Part shown: one piece after another, positions 44,673-52,782 of the stretch | How the letters are laid out: each line of letters begins with the position of its first letter | How positions within the stretch are numbered: position 1 is the stretch's first letter | NCBI RefSeq assembly: GCF_945957355.1 | Contig: NZ_CAMFKM010000002.1 | Location: 124,001-188,000 of the forward strand | Origin: an uncultured Reyranella sp. | GTDB taxonomy: Bacteria; Pseudomonadota; Alphaproteobacteria; Reyranellales; Reyranellaceae | Direction of reading: 5' to 3' | DNA: 64,000 bases | Translations under genes and position numbers: made by a program | Notes under the pieces: generated by a model | The model's input: the letters and a program-made list of their open reading frames with translations, nothing else | Told to the model about the DNA's origin: nothing | Database searches by the model: none

Positions 44673-45242
44673 TCAGATCTTGCCGACCAGGTCGAGGCTG
44701 GGGGCGAGGGTCTTCTCGCCTTCCTTCCAGGCGGCCGGGCAGACTTCGCCGGGGTGCGAGGCGACGTACTGGGCGGCCTTGACCTTGCGCAGCAGCTCCT
44801 TGGCGTCGCGGCCGATGCCGCCGGCGGTGATCTCGACGATCTGGATCTTGCCGTCCGGGTCGATCACGAAGGTGCCGCGATCGGCCAGGCCCGCTTCCTC
44901 GATCATCACGCCGAAGTTGCGGGTGATCGTGCCGGTCGGGTCGCCGACCATGACGTACTCGATCTTCTTGATAGCTTCCGACGTGTCGTGCCACGCCTTG
45001 TGGCTGAAGTGGGTGTCGGTCGAGACGCTGTAGATCTCGACGCCCAGCTTCTTGAACTCGGCGTAGTTCGTCGCCAGATCCTCAAGCTCGGTCGGGCACA
45101 CGAAGGTGAAGTCGGCCGGGTAGAAGAACACGACCGACCACTTGCCCTTGCCCTTCAGGTCGGCGTCGGTCACGTCGATGAACTTGCCCTTCTGGAAGGC
45201 GGTGGCCTTGAACGGCTTGATCTCGGTGTTGATGAGGGACAT
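44673..45242 (-). CDS. ahpC: Alkyl hydroperoxide reductase subunit C (2-Cys peroxiredoxin)
   Basis: The 189-residue protein has peroxidatic Cys49 in [16 protein letters not shown] and resolving Cys168 in [12 protein letters not shown], a typical AhpC/Prx1 enzyme. It reduces hydrogen peroxide and alkyl hydroperoxides, with AhpF as reductant. It is the first gene of the ahpCF operon, transcribed from the control region shared with oxyR. Confidence 0.97.
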   Translation of the reverse strand: MSLINTEIKPFKATAFQKGKFIDVTDADLKGKGKWSVVFFYPADFTFVCPTELEDLATNYAEFKKLGVEIYSVSTDTHFSHKAWHDTSEAIKKIEYVMVGDPTGTITRNFGVMIEEAGLADRGTFVIDPDGKIQIVEITAGGIGRDAKELLRKVKAAQYVASHPGEVCPAAWKEGEKTLAPSLDLVGKI

Positions 45243-45297
45243 TGGCTTGAAACTCCTTGGTTAACGCTTGGCAACGGTTACTTAGGGGCATTCTAAG

Positions 45298-45344
45298 ATC
45301 GTTTAAAGCGCAAAATACCGAATTGAATAATCGGTAAAAACGAT
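45298..45344. promoter_or_regulatory. OxyR control region between ahpC and oxyR
   Basis: Two nested inverted repeats lie in this AT-rich intergenic stretch: an outer ATCGTTT at 45298-45304 with AAACGAT at 45338-45344, and an inner TACCGA at 45316-45321 with TCGGTA at 45331-45336. The size and symmetry fit a LysR-type binding region for OxyR tetramers, although the E. coli ATAG-N7-CTAT half-sites are not obvious. Confidence 0.5.
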
Positions 45345-45347
45345 TAT

Positions 45348-46241
45348 ATGCCCCCGATGAAACCTACCCCGACACTGCGACAGCTCCGCTACCTGGTGGC
45401 GGTGGTGGATCGCTGTCACTTCGGGCAGGCGGCCACGGCCTGCAACGTCAGCCAGTCCACCTTGAGCGCCAGCATCCAGGAACTCGAAGACCTGCTGGGC
45501 GCCCCGCTGCTGGAGCGCACCAAACGCTCGGTCGTGCCGACGGCGCTGGGACGGCAGGTCGCCGACCGCGCGCGCGACCTGCTGAAGGGGGCCGAGGATC
45601 TGGTCGACCTGGCCCAGGCGGCGCGCGATCCGCTCTCGGGGCCGCTGCATCTCGGCGTCATCCCGACCATCGGGCCGTTCCTGCTGCCCAGGGCCATGCC
45701 GCGCCTGCGGGAGAGCTTCCCCAGGCTGCAGCTCTACCTGCGCGAGGACCAGACGGCGCGCCTGCTGGAGCGGCTGGAGGCGGGCGTGCTCGACGCCGTG
45801 CTGCTGGCGCTGCCCTATGCGCTGGGCGATCTCGAGGTGATGGACCTCGGCGAGGACCGGTTCTCGATCGTCCAGCCGGCGGGCCACGTCCCGGCCGCCA
45901 GCATCGCCGACGAGAACCTGCTGCTGCTGGAAGACGGCCACTGCCTCCGCGACCAGGCGCTGGCGGCCTGCGAGCTGGAAGGCGCGCGCCGCAATGCCGG
46001 GTTCAACGGGACGAGCCTGCACACGCTGGCGCAGATGGTGGCGAACGGATTGGGCGTCACCTTGATGCCGCAGATGGCCATCGATGCGGGCATCCTGCGC
46101 GGCCTCGACGTGACGGTGCATCCGCTGGCCGGCGCGGTCCCGCATCGCCGCATCGGTCTCGTCTGGCGGCGCTCCTCGCCCCGCGCCGAAACCTTCCGTG
46201 CGCTCGGCGACGCGCTGAAGGTTGAACTCGCGAAGTCATGA
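45348..46241 (+). CDS. oxyR: Hydrogen peroxide-sensing LysR-type regulator OxyR
   Basis: The 297-residue protein has a LysR helix-turn-helix (LRQLRYLVAVVDRCHFGQAA, then CNVSQSTLSASIQELEDLLG). The sensing cysteines are in LLLLEDGHCLRDQALAAC: Cys199 and Cys208 counted from ATG 45348, the same numbers as in E. coli OxyR. This sequence block separates true OxyR from other LysR proteins. It is divergent from ahpCF and should activate it on peroxide exposure. An intrinsic terminator follows at 46331. Confidence 0.95.
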   Translation: MPPMKPTPTLRQLRYLVAVVDRCHFGQAATACNVSQSTLSASIQELEDLLGAPLLERTKRSVVPTALGRQVADRARDLLKGAEDLVDLAQAARDPLSGPLHLGVIPTIGPFLLPRAMPRLRESFPRLQLYLREDQTARLLERLEAGVLDAVLLALPYALGDLEVMDLGEDRFSIVQPAGHVPAASIADENLLLLEDGHCLRDQALAACELEGARRNAGFNGTSLHTLAQMVANGLGVTLMPQMAIDAGILRGLDVTVHPLAGAVPHRRIGLVWRRSSPRAETFRALGDALKVELAKS

Positions 46242-46330
46242 AGAAGTGCAGATCAGCTCTGCAGGATTGAGTCACGAGCCCCCACAGCCCGCCGTGCTAG
46301 GTGAGGGATGCAGAGAATAAAGGCCTGTGC

Positions 46331-46366
46331 GCCCGACCGCGGATCTCGCGGTCGGGCTATTTTTTG
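46331..46366 (+). terminator. Intrinsic terminator downstream of oxyR
   Basis: GCCCGACCGCG at 46331-46341 and CGCGGTCGGGC at 46347-46357 form a perfect 11-bp stem with a five-base loop, followed by TATTTTTT. It points rightward, 90 bp after oxyR. The interval between the oxyR stop and the hairpin shows no gene. Confidence 0.92.
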
Positions 46367-46383
46367 TCCAGGCGCTGCCGCGT

Positions 46384-46686
46384 TTACGGCTGCTGGCGGG
46401 GGGCCGGCGTCACCGGTTCGGGCGCCGGCGTGGCCGGGATCGGCGCGACCCGGGGAACGGCGGGCGTCCGCGTCCCGTTGGTCTGCGTATCGATCGCCGC
46501 CGGATCCGGGCTGCGGGCCAGGTCGTTCCCGTCGCTCCGATGGCCCGCGAAGAACATCAGCCCTGTCGCCGCCACGATCGCGGCCACCACGCCCACCACC
46601 AGATAGAGTCCTCGGCTCGGTGGGCGGGGCTCGAAAGCCACGTCCTCGTAAGTGGGTTTGTCGAGCCTGGGGTCATGATCGCTCAT
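46384..46686 (-). CDS. Small single-span membrane protein with Pro/Ala-rich tail (second of a pair)
   Basis: The 100-residue protein has a charged N-terminus, one membrane span (GLYLVVGVVAAIVAATGLMF) and a low-complexity Pro/Ala/Thr tail (PATPAPEPVTPAPRQQP) that should be periplasmic. It starts six bases after the upstream gene's stop. It has the same design as the neighbour at 46693-47016, so the two are probably diverged tandem paralogues. No named family is recognised. Confidence 0.7.
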   Translation of the reverse strand: MSDHDPRLDKPTYEDVAFEPRPPSRGLYLVVGVVAAIVAATGLMFFAGHRSDGNDLARSPDPAAIDTQTNGTRTPAVPRVAPIPATPAPEPVTPAPRQQP

Positions 46687-46692
46687 CGCCCC

Positions 46693-47016
46693 CTACTCCT
46701 GAGGCGCCGCCGGCGTCGCGGCCGGAGCCGGTGTGGCCGGGTTGGCCGGCAGCGGGATCGCCGCCGGACGGTCGGCATTCGGTGTGGAGGCCGGGGTGTC
46801 CGTCACGGTGCGCTCGATCGGGGCCGGGGCCTGCGCCTGCTCGGGACCGGTCGTGTTCTGCGGATTGCCGAAATAGAGAAAGCCACCGATCAGGGCGACA
46901 CCCGCGAGCGCGGCCAGCAGGACATAGCCGGGACGGCCGCTGTCCGGGGCGCGGTAGGGGTCGGTGGGATCATAGCCCGGACGGCCCGGACCGAGGTTGG
47001 GATCGTAGTCGCTCAT
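46693..47016 (-). CDS. Small single-span membrane protein with Pro/Ala-rich tail (first of a pair)
   Basis: The 107-residue protein is read from ATG 47016 with AAGGAGGA upstream. The cytoplasmic start is rich in Pro, Tyr, Gly and Asp (GPGRPGYDPTDPYRAPDSGR), followed by one span (GYVLLAALAGVALIGGFLYF) and an Ala/Pro-rich C-terminus. It forms an operon with the similar gene at 46384-46686. The function is unknown; the proline-rich tail suggests a periplasmic spacer or wall contact. Confidence 0.72.
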   Translation of the reverse strand: MSDYDPNLGPGRPGYDPTDPYRAPDSGRPGYVLLAALAGVALIGGFLYFGNPQNTTGPEQAQAPAPIERTVTDTPASTPNADRPAAIPLPANPATPAPAATPAAPQE

Positions 47017-47125
47017 CTGGTCCTCCTTTTGCTGTGACTGCAGGACCAACGACTCCTTGCGTCAGATGGTTTCGCCGGAGGGGGGTGCCTGATACCCTGC
47101 CTTGCAAATTCAGGAGGTCTGGAAA

Positions 47126-47800
47126 ATGCCCGATTCATCGCCTTTTTCGGCGGTCCCGCAGGAACCGGCGCTGCTCGACGAGGCGGGTGCGCGGGCGCTG
47201 GTCGCGTCCTATGCCCCGGTCAGCGTGACCGCTGCGGTGAAGGACATCGGCCGCATCGATGCCCATATGGGCCGCTTCATCGGTCTCTCGCCGATCTGCC
47301 TGATCGCCACCGCCGATGCGGCGGGCAAGCAGGACGTAACTCCGCGCGGCGACCCGCCGGGTTCGTTCAAGGTGCTCGACGAGAAGACGATCGCGCTCGC
47401 CGACCGGCCGGGCAACAACCGTCTCGATACGTTGCGCAATCTGCTGGAGAACCCCGAAGTCGCGCTGATCTTCCTGCTGCCGGGCGTCAACGAGACGGTG
47501 CGGGTGGCGGGCACGGCCCGCCTCTCGGTCGATCCGGCGCTGCTCGACTCGATGGCGGTGCAGGGCAAGGCGCCGAAATGCGCCATCGTCGTCTCGGTGC
47601 GCCAGGCCTACCTGCACTGCGCCAAGGCGCTGCTGCGCTCGCGCCTGTGGTCGCCGGACTATGTCCAGCCCAAGGGCACCTTCCCCTCGATCTCGCGCAT
47701 GGTCGGCGACCAGATCGGCCTCAGCGAAGAGGAGAAGAAGAAGCGCGAGGCCATCACCGAACACGCGTACAAGGAGGGACTGTGGGCGCCTATACAGTAA
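47126..47800 (+). CDS. Pyridoxamine 5'-phosphate oxidase-family FMN/F420-type flavoprotein (MSMEG_1061-like)
   Basis: The 224-residue protein starts at ATG 47126 with AGGAGG upstream. It has a split-barrel flavin-binding fold: FIGLSPICLIATADAAGKQD, VTPRGDPPGSFKVLDEKTIA, ADRPGNNRLDTLRNLLENP and IFLLPGVNETVRVAGTARLS. The DRPGNNRxDTxxN block identifies the large PPOX-type subfamily related to MSMEG_1061. The substrate is unknown. Its last 19 bases overlap the desaturase gene. Confidence 0.85.
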   Translation: MPDSSPFSAVPQEPALLDEAGARALVASYAPVSVTAAVKDIGRIDAHMGRFIGLSPICLIATADAAGKQDVTPRGDPPGSFKVLDEKTIALADRPGNNRLDTLRNLLENPEVALIFLLPGVNETVRVAGTARLSVDPALLDSMAVQGKAPKCAIVVSVRQAYLHCAKALLRSRLWSPDYVQPKGTFPSISRMVGDQIGLSEEEKKKREAITEHAYKEGLWAPIQ

Positions 47801-48705
47801 CCGGCCAGCGCGCCCGCCAGATGCGGGTGGTGCCGTCGGAGGTGCTGAAGCGGCTCTATGCCCGCGACGACACCAAGGGCCTCATCCAGACGGCGGCGCA
47901 TCTCGCGCTACTGGTGCTCGGCGGCTGGCTCGTGCTCGAAACGCGGGGCACCTGGTGGGTGCTGCCGGCGCTGCTGCTGCAGGGCATCTTCATCAACGCG
48001 CTGTTCGGCGCCATGCACGAGTCGGTGCATTACGGCTCGTTCAAGACCCGCTGGATGGCCGACCTGCTGGCTTTCTTCTCGGGCGCGGCGATCCTGAACA
48101 ATGCCGGCTTCTACCGGCACTACCATCTCGCCCATCATCGCTACACCCAGGATCCCGAGCGCGACCCCGAGCTGATCACCTCCGTCACGCCGACGGGATG
48201 GCGCAGCTATCTGTATCGTGTGAGCGCCATCCCGTTCCTGATGATCCGGGTGCGCGACATCTTCCTGTTCCCCTTCGGCTTCCGGGGCGACGTGACCTAC
48301 ATCCACGACCAGGCGTGGCCGGAAGTGCGGCGCTGGGGCCGCTGGCTGCTCGCCTTCTATGCGGTGCTGATCGTAAGCTCGATCCTGCTCAGGACCGACG
48401 TGCTGCTCTGGGTCTGGTTCATCCCGCTGCTGGTCGGCCTGCCCCTGCTGCGGCTCTATCTCCTGACCGAACATACGCTGTGCCCCAACAGCGACGACGG
48501 GTTCGCCAACACGCGCACGACGATCTCCAATCCCATCGTGCGCTTCCTGATGTGGAACCTGCCCTACCACGCCGAGCATCATCTCCTGCCGAACATCCCG
48601 TTCCATCACCTGCCCGAGGCGCACCGGCATCTGCGGCCGCACCTGAAATACGTGGCGAGGAGCTATACCCAGACACATGCAGAGATCATCCGCAGCTTCG
48701 GCTAG
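47782..48705 (+). CDS. Fatty acid desaturase-family membrane di-iron protein
   Basis: The 307-residue protein is read from GTG 47782, which has AAGGAGGG just upstream; ATG 47821 is an alternative. The three histidine boxes are present: ALFGAMHESVHYG, FYRHYHLAHHRYTQDP and YHAEHHLLPNIPFHHLPEAH. Four or more membrane spans surround them. It probably hydroxylates or desaturates a lipid or carotenoid-like substrate; the family also includes alkane and sphingolipid enzymes. It overlaps the flavoprotein gene by 19 bp and may be translated with it. Confidence 0.88.
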   Translation: MGAYTVTGQRARQMRVVPSEVLKRLYARDDTKGLIQTAAHLALLVLGGWLVLETRGTWWVLPALLLQGIFINALFGAMHESVHYGSFKTRWMADLLAFFSGAAILNNAGFYRHYHLAHHRYTQDPERDPELITSVTPTGWRSYLYRVSAIPFLMIRVRDIFLFPFGFRGDVTYIHDQAWPEVRRWGRWLLAFYAVLIVSSILLRTDVLLWVWFIPLLVGLPLLRLYLLTEHTLCPNSDDGFANTRTTISNPIVRFLMWNLPYHAEHHLLPNIPFHHLPEAHRHLRPHLKYVARSYTQTHAEIIRSFG

Positions 48706-48714
48706 GATCGGAGG

Positions 48715-49686
48715 ATGCGGACGAAAGAAGGAACCTGGTCGGTCGACAATGTCCGGCTGCAGCGCGGCGGTACCCTGAAGCAGGCCCGCATCGTGTGGAA
48801 GACCTACGGCACGCTGTCGCCCAGACGCGACAATGTCATCCTCTACCCGACCAGCTACGGTGCCCATCACACCGAAATCGAATGGCTGGTCGACGTGCGG
48901 CACTGCCTCGATCCCAGCCGCTACTTCATCGTCATCCCCAACATGCTGACGAACGGCCTGTCCTCGTCGCCGTCCAACACGCCGGACTTCCCCGAGGTCA
49001 CGACCTACGACAACGTCATGCTGCAGCGGCAGATGCTGGTGGAGCTGTTCGGCATCGACCGCCTGAAGCTGGTCTATGGCTGGTCGATGGGGGCGCAGCA
49101 GGCCTATCACTGGGGCGCGCTGTTCGGCGAGGCGGTCGAGCGCATCGTCGTCAACTGCGGCTCGGCTCGCACGGCGCCGCACAACTTCGTCTTCCTCGAG
49201 GGAATTCGCACCACCCTTCAGGCCGCCGCGACGCCGCAGCAGGGCCTGCGCGCGATGGGCCGCATCTATGCCGGTTGGGCGCTCAGCCAGACCTTCTATC
49301 GCCGCGAGATGTGGCGCGGCCTGGGCTTCGCGAGCCTCGAGGATTTCCTGGTGCGCTCCTGGGAGGCGAACTTCCTGCGCCGCGACCCGCGCGACCTGCT
49401 GGCCCAACTCTGGACCTGGCAGCACGGCGACATCTCGGCCAACGATCTCTATCGCGGCGACCTTCACATGGCGCTGGCCGGCATCAAGGCCAAGGTCCTG
49501 CTGATGCCGTCGGCGACCGATCTCTATTTCCAGACGGACGACAACAGGGAAGAGTTGCCGCATCTCAGATATGGAAAGCTGGTGGAGATCCCGTCCGTAT
49601 GGGGTCATCGCGCCGGCAATCCGCGCAACAATCCCGAGGATGCCGCGTTCATCGATGCCCAGGTGGAGGCTCTGCTGAATGATTGA
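48715..49686 (+). CDS. MetX-like alpha/beta hydrolase or acyltransferase
   Basis: The 323-residue protein belongs to the homoserine O-acetyltransferase-like group: [40 protein letters not shown], the nucleophile elbow [29 protein letters not shown] with the acid, and [10 protein letters not shown] with His. It lacks several MetX substrate residues and is shorter, so a hydrolase is as likely as a transferase. It overlaps the next gene by 8 bp and stands at the head of the selenoprotein cluster. Confidence 0.82.
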   Translation: MRTKEGTWSVDNVRLQRGGTLKQARIVWKTYGTLSPRRDNVILYPTSYGAHHTEIEWLVDVRHCLDPSRYFIVIPNMLTNGLSSSPSNTPDFPEVTTYDNVMLQRQMLVELFGIDRLKLVYGWSMGAQQAYHWGALFGEAVERIVVNCGSARTAPHNFVFLEGIRTTLQAAATPQQGLRAMGRIYAGWALSQTFYRREMWRGLGFASLEDFLVRSWEANFLRRDPRDLLAQLWTWQHGDISANDLYRGDLHMALAGIKAKVLLMPSATDLYFQTDDNREELPHLRYGKLVEIPSVWGHRAGNPRNNPEDAAFIDAQVEALLND

Positions 49687-51121
49687 GGTGCTGCCCGCGG
49701 ACGGGCTGGTGATCGTCGCCAAGCGCGAATGCCATACCTGCGTGCTGGTCGAGCCGGTGATGCAGCGCCTCGACAAGGCGGGTCCGCTCACCGTCATCAC
49801 CCAGGACGATCCGGAATTCCCGCGTGGCGTCGGCCGCGTGCTCGACGACCAGCAACTCGAACGCTCCTTCCATCTCAAGGTCGAGGCCGTGCCGACCCTG
49901 ATCCGCTACGAAGGCGGCCGCGAGGTCGACCGCACCGTGGGCTGGGATCGTGCCGAGTGGACCCGCATCGCCGGCGCCGCCGCCGAGGGACAAGGCCTGC
50001 CGGCCTGGCAGCCCGGCTGCGGCTCGCGCAGCGTCGAGCCCGGCGTGCAGGAAGCGCTGATCGCGCGCTATGGCGACCCCGGATTGAAGTCGCGCGAGAT
50101 TCCCGTGGGCGAGTGGGACGATCCGATCGAGGCCTGCTTCGAACGCGGCTGGAGCGACGGCCTGCCCGTCGTGCCGCCGACCGACGAGCGCATCCTGCGC
50201 ATGCTGGGCGGCACCGACCGCAAGCCCGACGAGATCGTCGGCCTGATCCCGCCCAACCTCGCGCCCTGCACAGTCGAGAAGGTGGCGATCAACGCGGTGA
50301 TGGCCGGCTGCAAGCCGGAATACATGCCGGTCGTGCTGGGCGTGCTGGAGGCCGCACTCGATCCGCTGTTCGTGCTGCACGGGCTGCTCTGCACGACGCA
50401 TTTCTCGGGTCCGCTGGTCATCATCAACGGACCGGCGGCGAAGGCGGTCGGCATGAATTCCGGCATCAATGCGCTGGGGCAGGGCAATCGCGCCAATGCC
50501 ACGATCGGCCGCGCCCTGCAGCTCATCGTGCGCAATGTCGGCGGCGGCCTGCCGGGCGGCATGGATCGCGCCACCTTGGGCAATCCTGGCAAGTATACGT
50601 TCTGCTTCGCCGAGGACGAATCCGATCCGGACTGGGAGCCGCTGGCGCAACGCCGCGGCATCGCGGCCGGCAAGAGCGCCGTCACGCTGTTCCATGCCGA
50701 GGGCGTGCACGGCTTCATCGACCAGAAGTCCCGCACGCCGGAAGAACTCACGCGCTCGCTGGCGATGGCCCTGTTCGGGGTCGGCCATCCCAAGCTCTGC
50801 GATTCGGGCAACGCGGTGCTGGTGCTCTCGCCCGAGCACTACGGGATCTTCAAGGATGGCGGCTGGAACCGCCGGCGCATCGAGGACGAGCTCTATCAGG
50901 CGCTCAAGCGCCCCGGCCGCGACCTGGTCCACGGCGCGCAGGGCGTGGCGGAAGGGCTGCCCGCGTCGATGGCCGACAAGATCGTCGACAAGTTTCCGCC
51001 TGACGGGTTGCTGATCGTTCGCGCCGGCGGTCCCGCCGGTCTATTCTCCGCCATCATCGGCGGCTGGCCCGGACAGCGCGTGCGCGAGGAATGCCAGGCC
51101 GTCACCCACGAGATCCGCTGA
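49679..51121 (+). CDS. Thioredoxin-like domain fused to a UGSC-associated domain of unknown function
   Basis: The protein has 480 residues. Residues 1-100 are a thioredoxin-like fold with [16 protein letters not shown] (Cys18, Cys21) and a cis-Pro in [14 protein letters not shown]. Residues from about 110 onward form a large conserved domain ([77 protein letters not shown]) with several Cys. I know this domain as a regular neighbour of UGSC proteins, but no activity is assigned. The Trx part could reduce the selenocysteine of the gene that follows 13 bp later. The role is inferred. Confidence 0.75.
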   Translation: MIEVLPADGLVIVAKRECHTCVLVEPVMQRLDKAGPLTVITQDDPEFPRGVGRVLDDQQLERSFHLKVEAVPTLIRYEGGREVDRTVGWDRAEWTRIAGAAAEGQGLPAWQPGCGSRSVEPGVQEALIARYGDPGLKSREIPVGEWDDPIEACFERGWSDGLPVVPPTDERILRMLGGTDRKPDEIVGLIPPNLAPCTVEKVAINAVMAGCKPEYMPVVLGVLEAALDPLFVLHGLLCTTHFSGPLVIINGPAAKAVGMNSGINALGQGNRANATIGRALQLIVRNVGGGLPGGMDRATLGNPGKYTFCFAEDESDPDWEPLAQRRGIAAGKSAVTLFHAEGVHGFIDQKSRTPEELTRSLAMALFGVGHPKLCDSGNAVLVLSPEHYGIFKDGGWNRRRIEDELYQALKRPGRDLVHGAQGVAEGLPASMADKIVDKFPPDGLLIVRAGGPAGLFSAIIGGWPGQRVREECQAVTHEIR

Positions 51122-51134
51122 AGGACGTAGATCG

Positions 51135-51659
51135 ATGAATTATTCGAGCAAGCTGCGCGATCCCACGGCCGAGACTTCGCCGACGCGCCGCGCCCGGCTC
51201 GCGCCGCCGCCCTCGCTCGACGGCAAGGTCGTGGCGCTGATGGATATCGGCAAGTCGGGGGGCGCGGTGTTCCTCGACCGGCTCGAAGGCCATTTCAGGT
51301 CGGCCGGCGTCGCCACGAAGCGCTACCGCAAGCCCACCAACACCAAGGTGGCGCCGGCCTCGGTGCTGCAGACCATCGCGGCCGAGGCGCAGCTCGCGGT
51401 GATCGCCTTAAGCGATTGAGGCTCCTGCACATCGTGCAGTCTGCACGACCTTCATAATCTCGACGGACGCGGCCTTCCCGGCGTCAACATCGTGACCACC
51501 GAGTTCGTGGACGGCGTCACCGCGCAAAGCGATGCGCTGGGCTTCGAGCCGGCGGTCGTCTACGTGCCCCATCCGATCCAGAACCGGACGAAGGCCGAAG
51601 TCGAAGAAATCGCCGACCGCGCCTTCACCCAGGTGATGGCCCTGTTGAAGAGCGCTTAG
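51135..51659 (+). CDS. UGSC-family selenoprotein (in-frame TGA decoded as selenocysteine)
   Basis: The 174-residue product uses codon 95 (TGA, 51417-51419) as selenocysteine. The frame is open from ATG 51135 to that TGA and continues without another stop to TAG 51657-51659. The junction reads VIALSD-U-GSCTSCSLHDL, the UGSC motif for which the family is named; cysteine homologues have C-GSC at this place, and Cys98 and Cys101 follow. The part before (GKVVALMDIGKSGGAVFLDR) and the part after (GLPGVNIVTTEFVDGVTAQ) both match the family. A 7-bp hairpin with a GTC loop at 51432-51448 is a good bacterial SECIS. The gene is coupled to the Trx-fused gene and is probably a redox enzyme. Without readthrough it would be mis-called as a 94-residue protein. 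Confidence 0.9.
51432..51448 (+). promoter_or_regulatory. Bacterial SECIS-like hairpin
   Basis: TCGTGCA at 51432-51438 pairs perfectly with TGCACGA at 51442-51448 around GTC. It begins 12 bases after the in-frame TGA and the loop lies 19-21 bases after it, within the range for bacterial SECIS elements, and the G-U at the loop start is the position contacted by SelB. Confidence 0.75.
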
Positions 51660-51669
51660 ATAGAATATC

Positions 51670-51715
51670 CCGTCGTCTCGACGATCGCTTCGCGAGGCTC
51701 CGGACGAGACGACGG
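51670..51715. terminator. Hairpin from a short family B repeat between convergent genes
   Basis: CCGTCGTCTCG at 51670-51680 and CGAGACGACGG at 51705-51715 form an 11-bp stem. The inside has GCTTCGCGAGGC. It is a reduced copy of repeat family B and lies between the selenoprotein gene and the convergent hydrolase gene, where it likely serves both as terminator. Confidence 0.65.
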
Positions 51716-51723
51716 AGTATTTG

Positions 51724-52782
51724 CTAATCCTTCTCCGGCACGACGGCGGGCTGGACCGTCTCCTCGACGGTCGCTTCCGGCTCGGATTCCACGGGGGCGC
51801 TCGACTGCGGCGGCAGCGGGGCGTTGGCGATGAAGGCCGCGACGACGGCGGCGGTGGCGCGCGGCGCTTCTTCCATCGGGTTGTGGCCGAGATTCTCGAA
51901 GATCTCGAGCCTGGCGCCCTTGATGTCCTCCTGGAAGCGGAAGGCGTCGGCGACCGGCACCCAGCGGTCCTTGGCGCCCCAGATGATCAGGGTCGGCACG
52001 TCCATGCGCCTGAGCGGCGTGGGATCGAGCGGCTCCTGCGTGCGGGCGCGCTGCAGGGTGGCCTCGCGATTGCCGGGGAAACGCTGAAGTTCGGCATAAC
52101 GCTTGACCCGCTCGGGCGTCACCATCGCCGGATCGGCATAGGCCTCGGTGAGCGACCGGCGAACCAGGGCTTCCGGCTTGAAGTAGATGCCGACGTCGCC
52201 GAAGAGCGGCGTGCGGGCCAGGCGAGTCGGCAGCGGCGCCTCGCCGCCCGGCCTCGGATAGCCGGCGGCATCGACCAGGACGAGCTGGATGACGCGATCG
52301 GGTCGCGTCGCCGCGAAGGTCCAGGCGACGGCGGCACCCAGCGAATGGCCGGCCACGACGACCTTGTCGAGGTGCAGCGTGTCGATCAGCACCTCGATGA
52401 AGTCGGCGTAGGCCTCGACCGTGTATTCGTCGCGCGGCCAGGCGCCGGTCAGGCCATGGCCCGGCAGGTCGACGGAGATGACCCGCGCCTCCTTGCCCAG
52501 TTCCCGCGCCCAGCCTTCCCACGCATGCAGCGAGCCGTTCGAGCCGTGGATCAGCACGATGGGCACGCCGTCGGGATTGCCCTGCTCGCGGACATGGGCG
52601 TTGACGCCGCCGACATCGACGAAGCGCGAACGATCGTTGGCGTAGCGCGCGATCAGTGTTTCGGGCGGCAGCGACGGCGCGTATGCCCACATCGCAACGC
52701 CCGCGACCACCGCCGCCGCGAACAGCGCATAGAGCGGCCAGCGCCGGCGCGGCGCCTCGTCCCTACGACGCCGCGGGGGCAT
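51724..52782 (-). CDS. Membrane-anchored alpha/beta fold hydrolase
   Basis: The 352-residue protein has a basic start and one span (WPLYALFAAAVVAGVAMWAY), then a classical hydrolase fold: PIVLIHGSNGSLHAWEGWAR (oxyanion region), VISVDLPGHGLTG, the nucleophile VVAGHSLGAAVAWTFAA, TLIIWGAKDRWVP and the His in ENLGHNPMEEAP. The C-terminus is a Pro/Glu/Val-rich tail. Specificity is unknown; haloalkane dehalogenase-like and esterase members share these motifs. Its start overlaps the end of the MscS-type gene by 20 bp. Confidence 0.85.
   Translation of the reverse strand: MPPRRRRDEAPRRRWPLYALFAAAVVAGVAMWAYAPSLPPETLIARYANDRSRFVDVGGVNAHVREQGNPDGVPIVLIHGSNGSLHAWEGWARELGKEARVISVDLPGHGLTGAWPRDEYTVEAYADFIEVLIDTLHLDKVVVAGHSLGAAVAWTFAATRPDRVIQLVLVDAAGYPRPGGEAPLPTRLARTPLFGDVGIYFKPEALVRRSLTEAYADPAMVTPERVKRYAELQRFPGNREATLQRARTQEPLDPTPLRRMDVPTLIIWGAKDRWVPVADAFRFQEDIKGARLEIFENLGHNPMEEAPRATAAVVAAFIANAPLPPQSSAPVESEPEATVEETVQPAVVPEKD

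Noticed and set aside
51417..51419. TGA as a true stop of a 94-residue protein, or a sequencing error or frameshift
   Set aside because: The downstream frame is open for 79 more codons, encodes conserved UGSC-family sequence and carries a SECIS-like hairpin; no frame change is needed.
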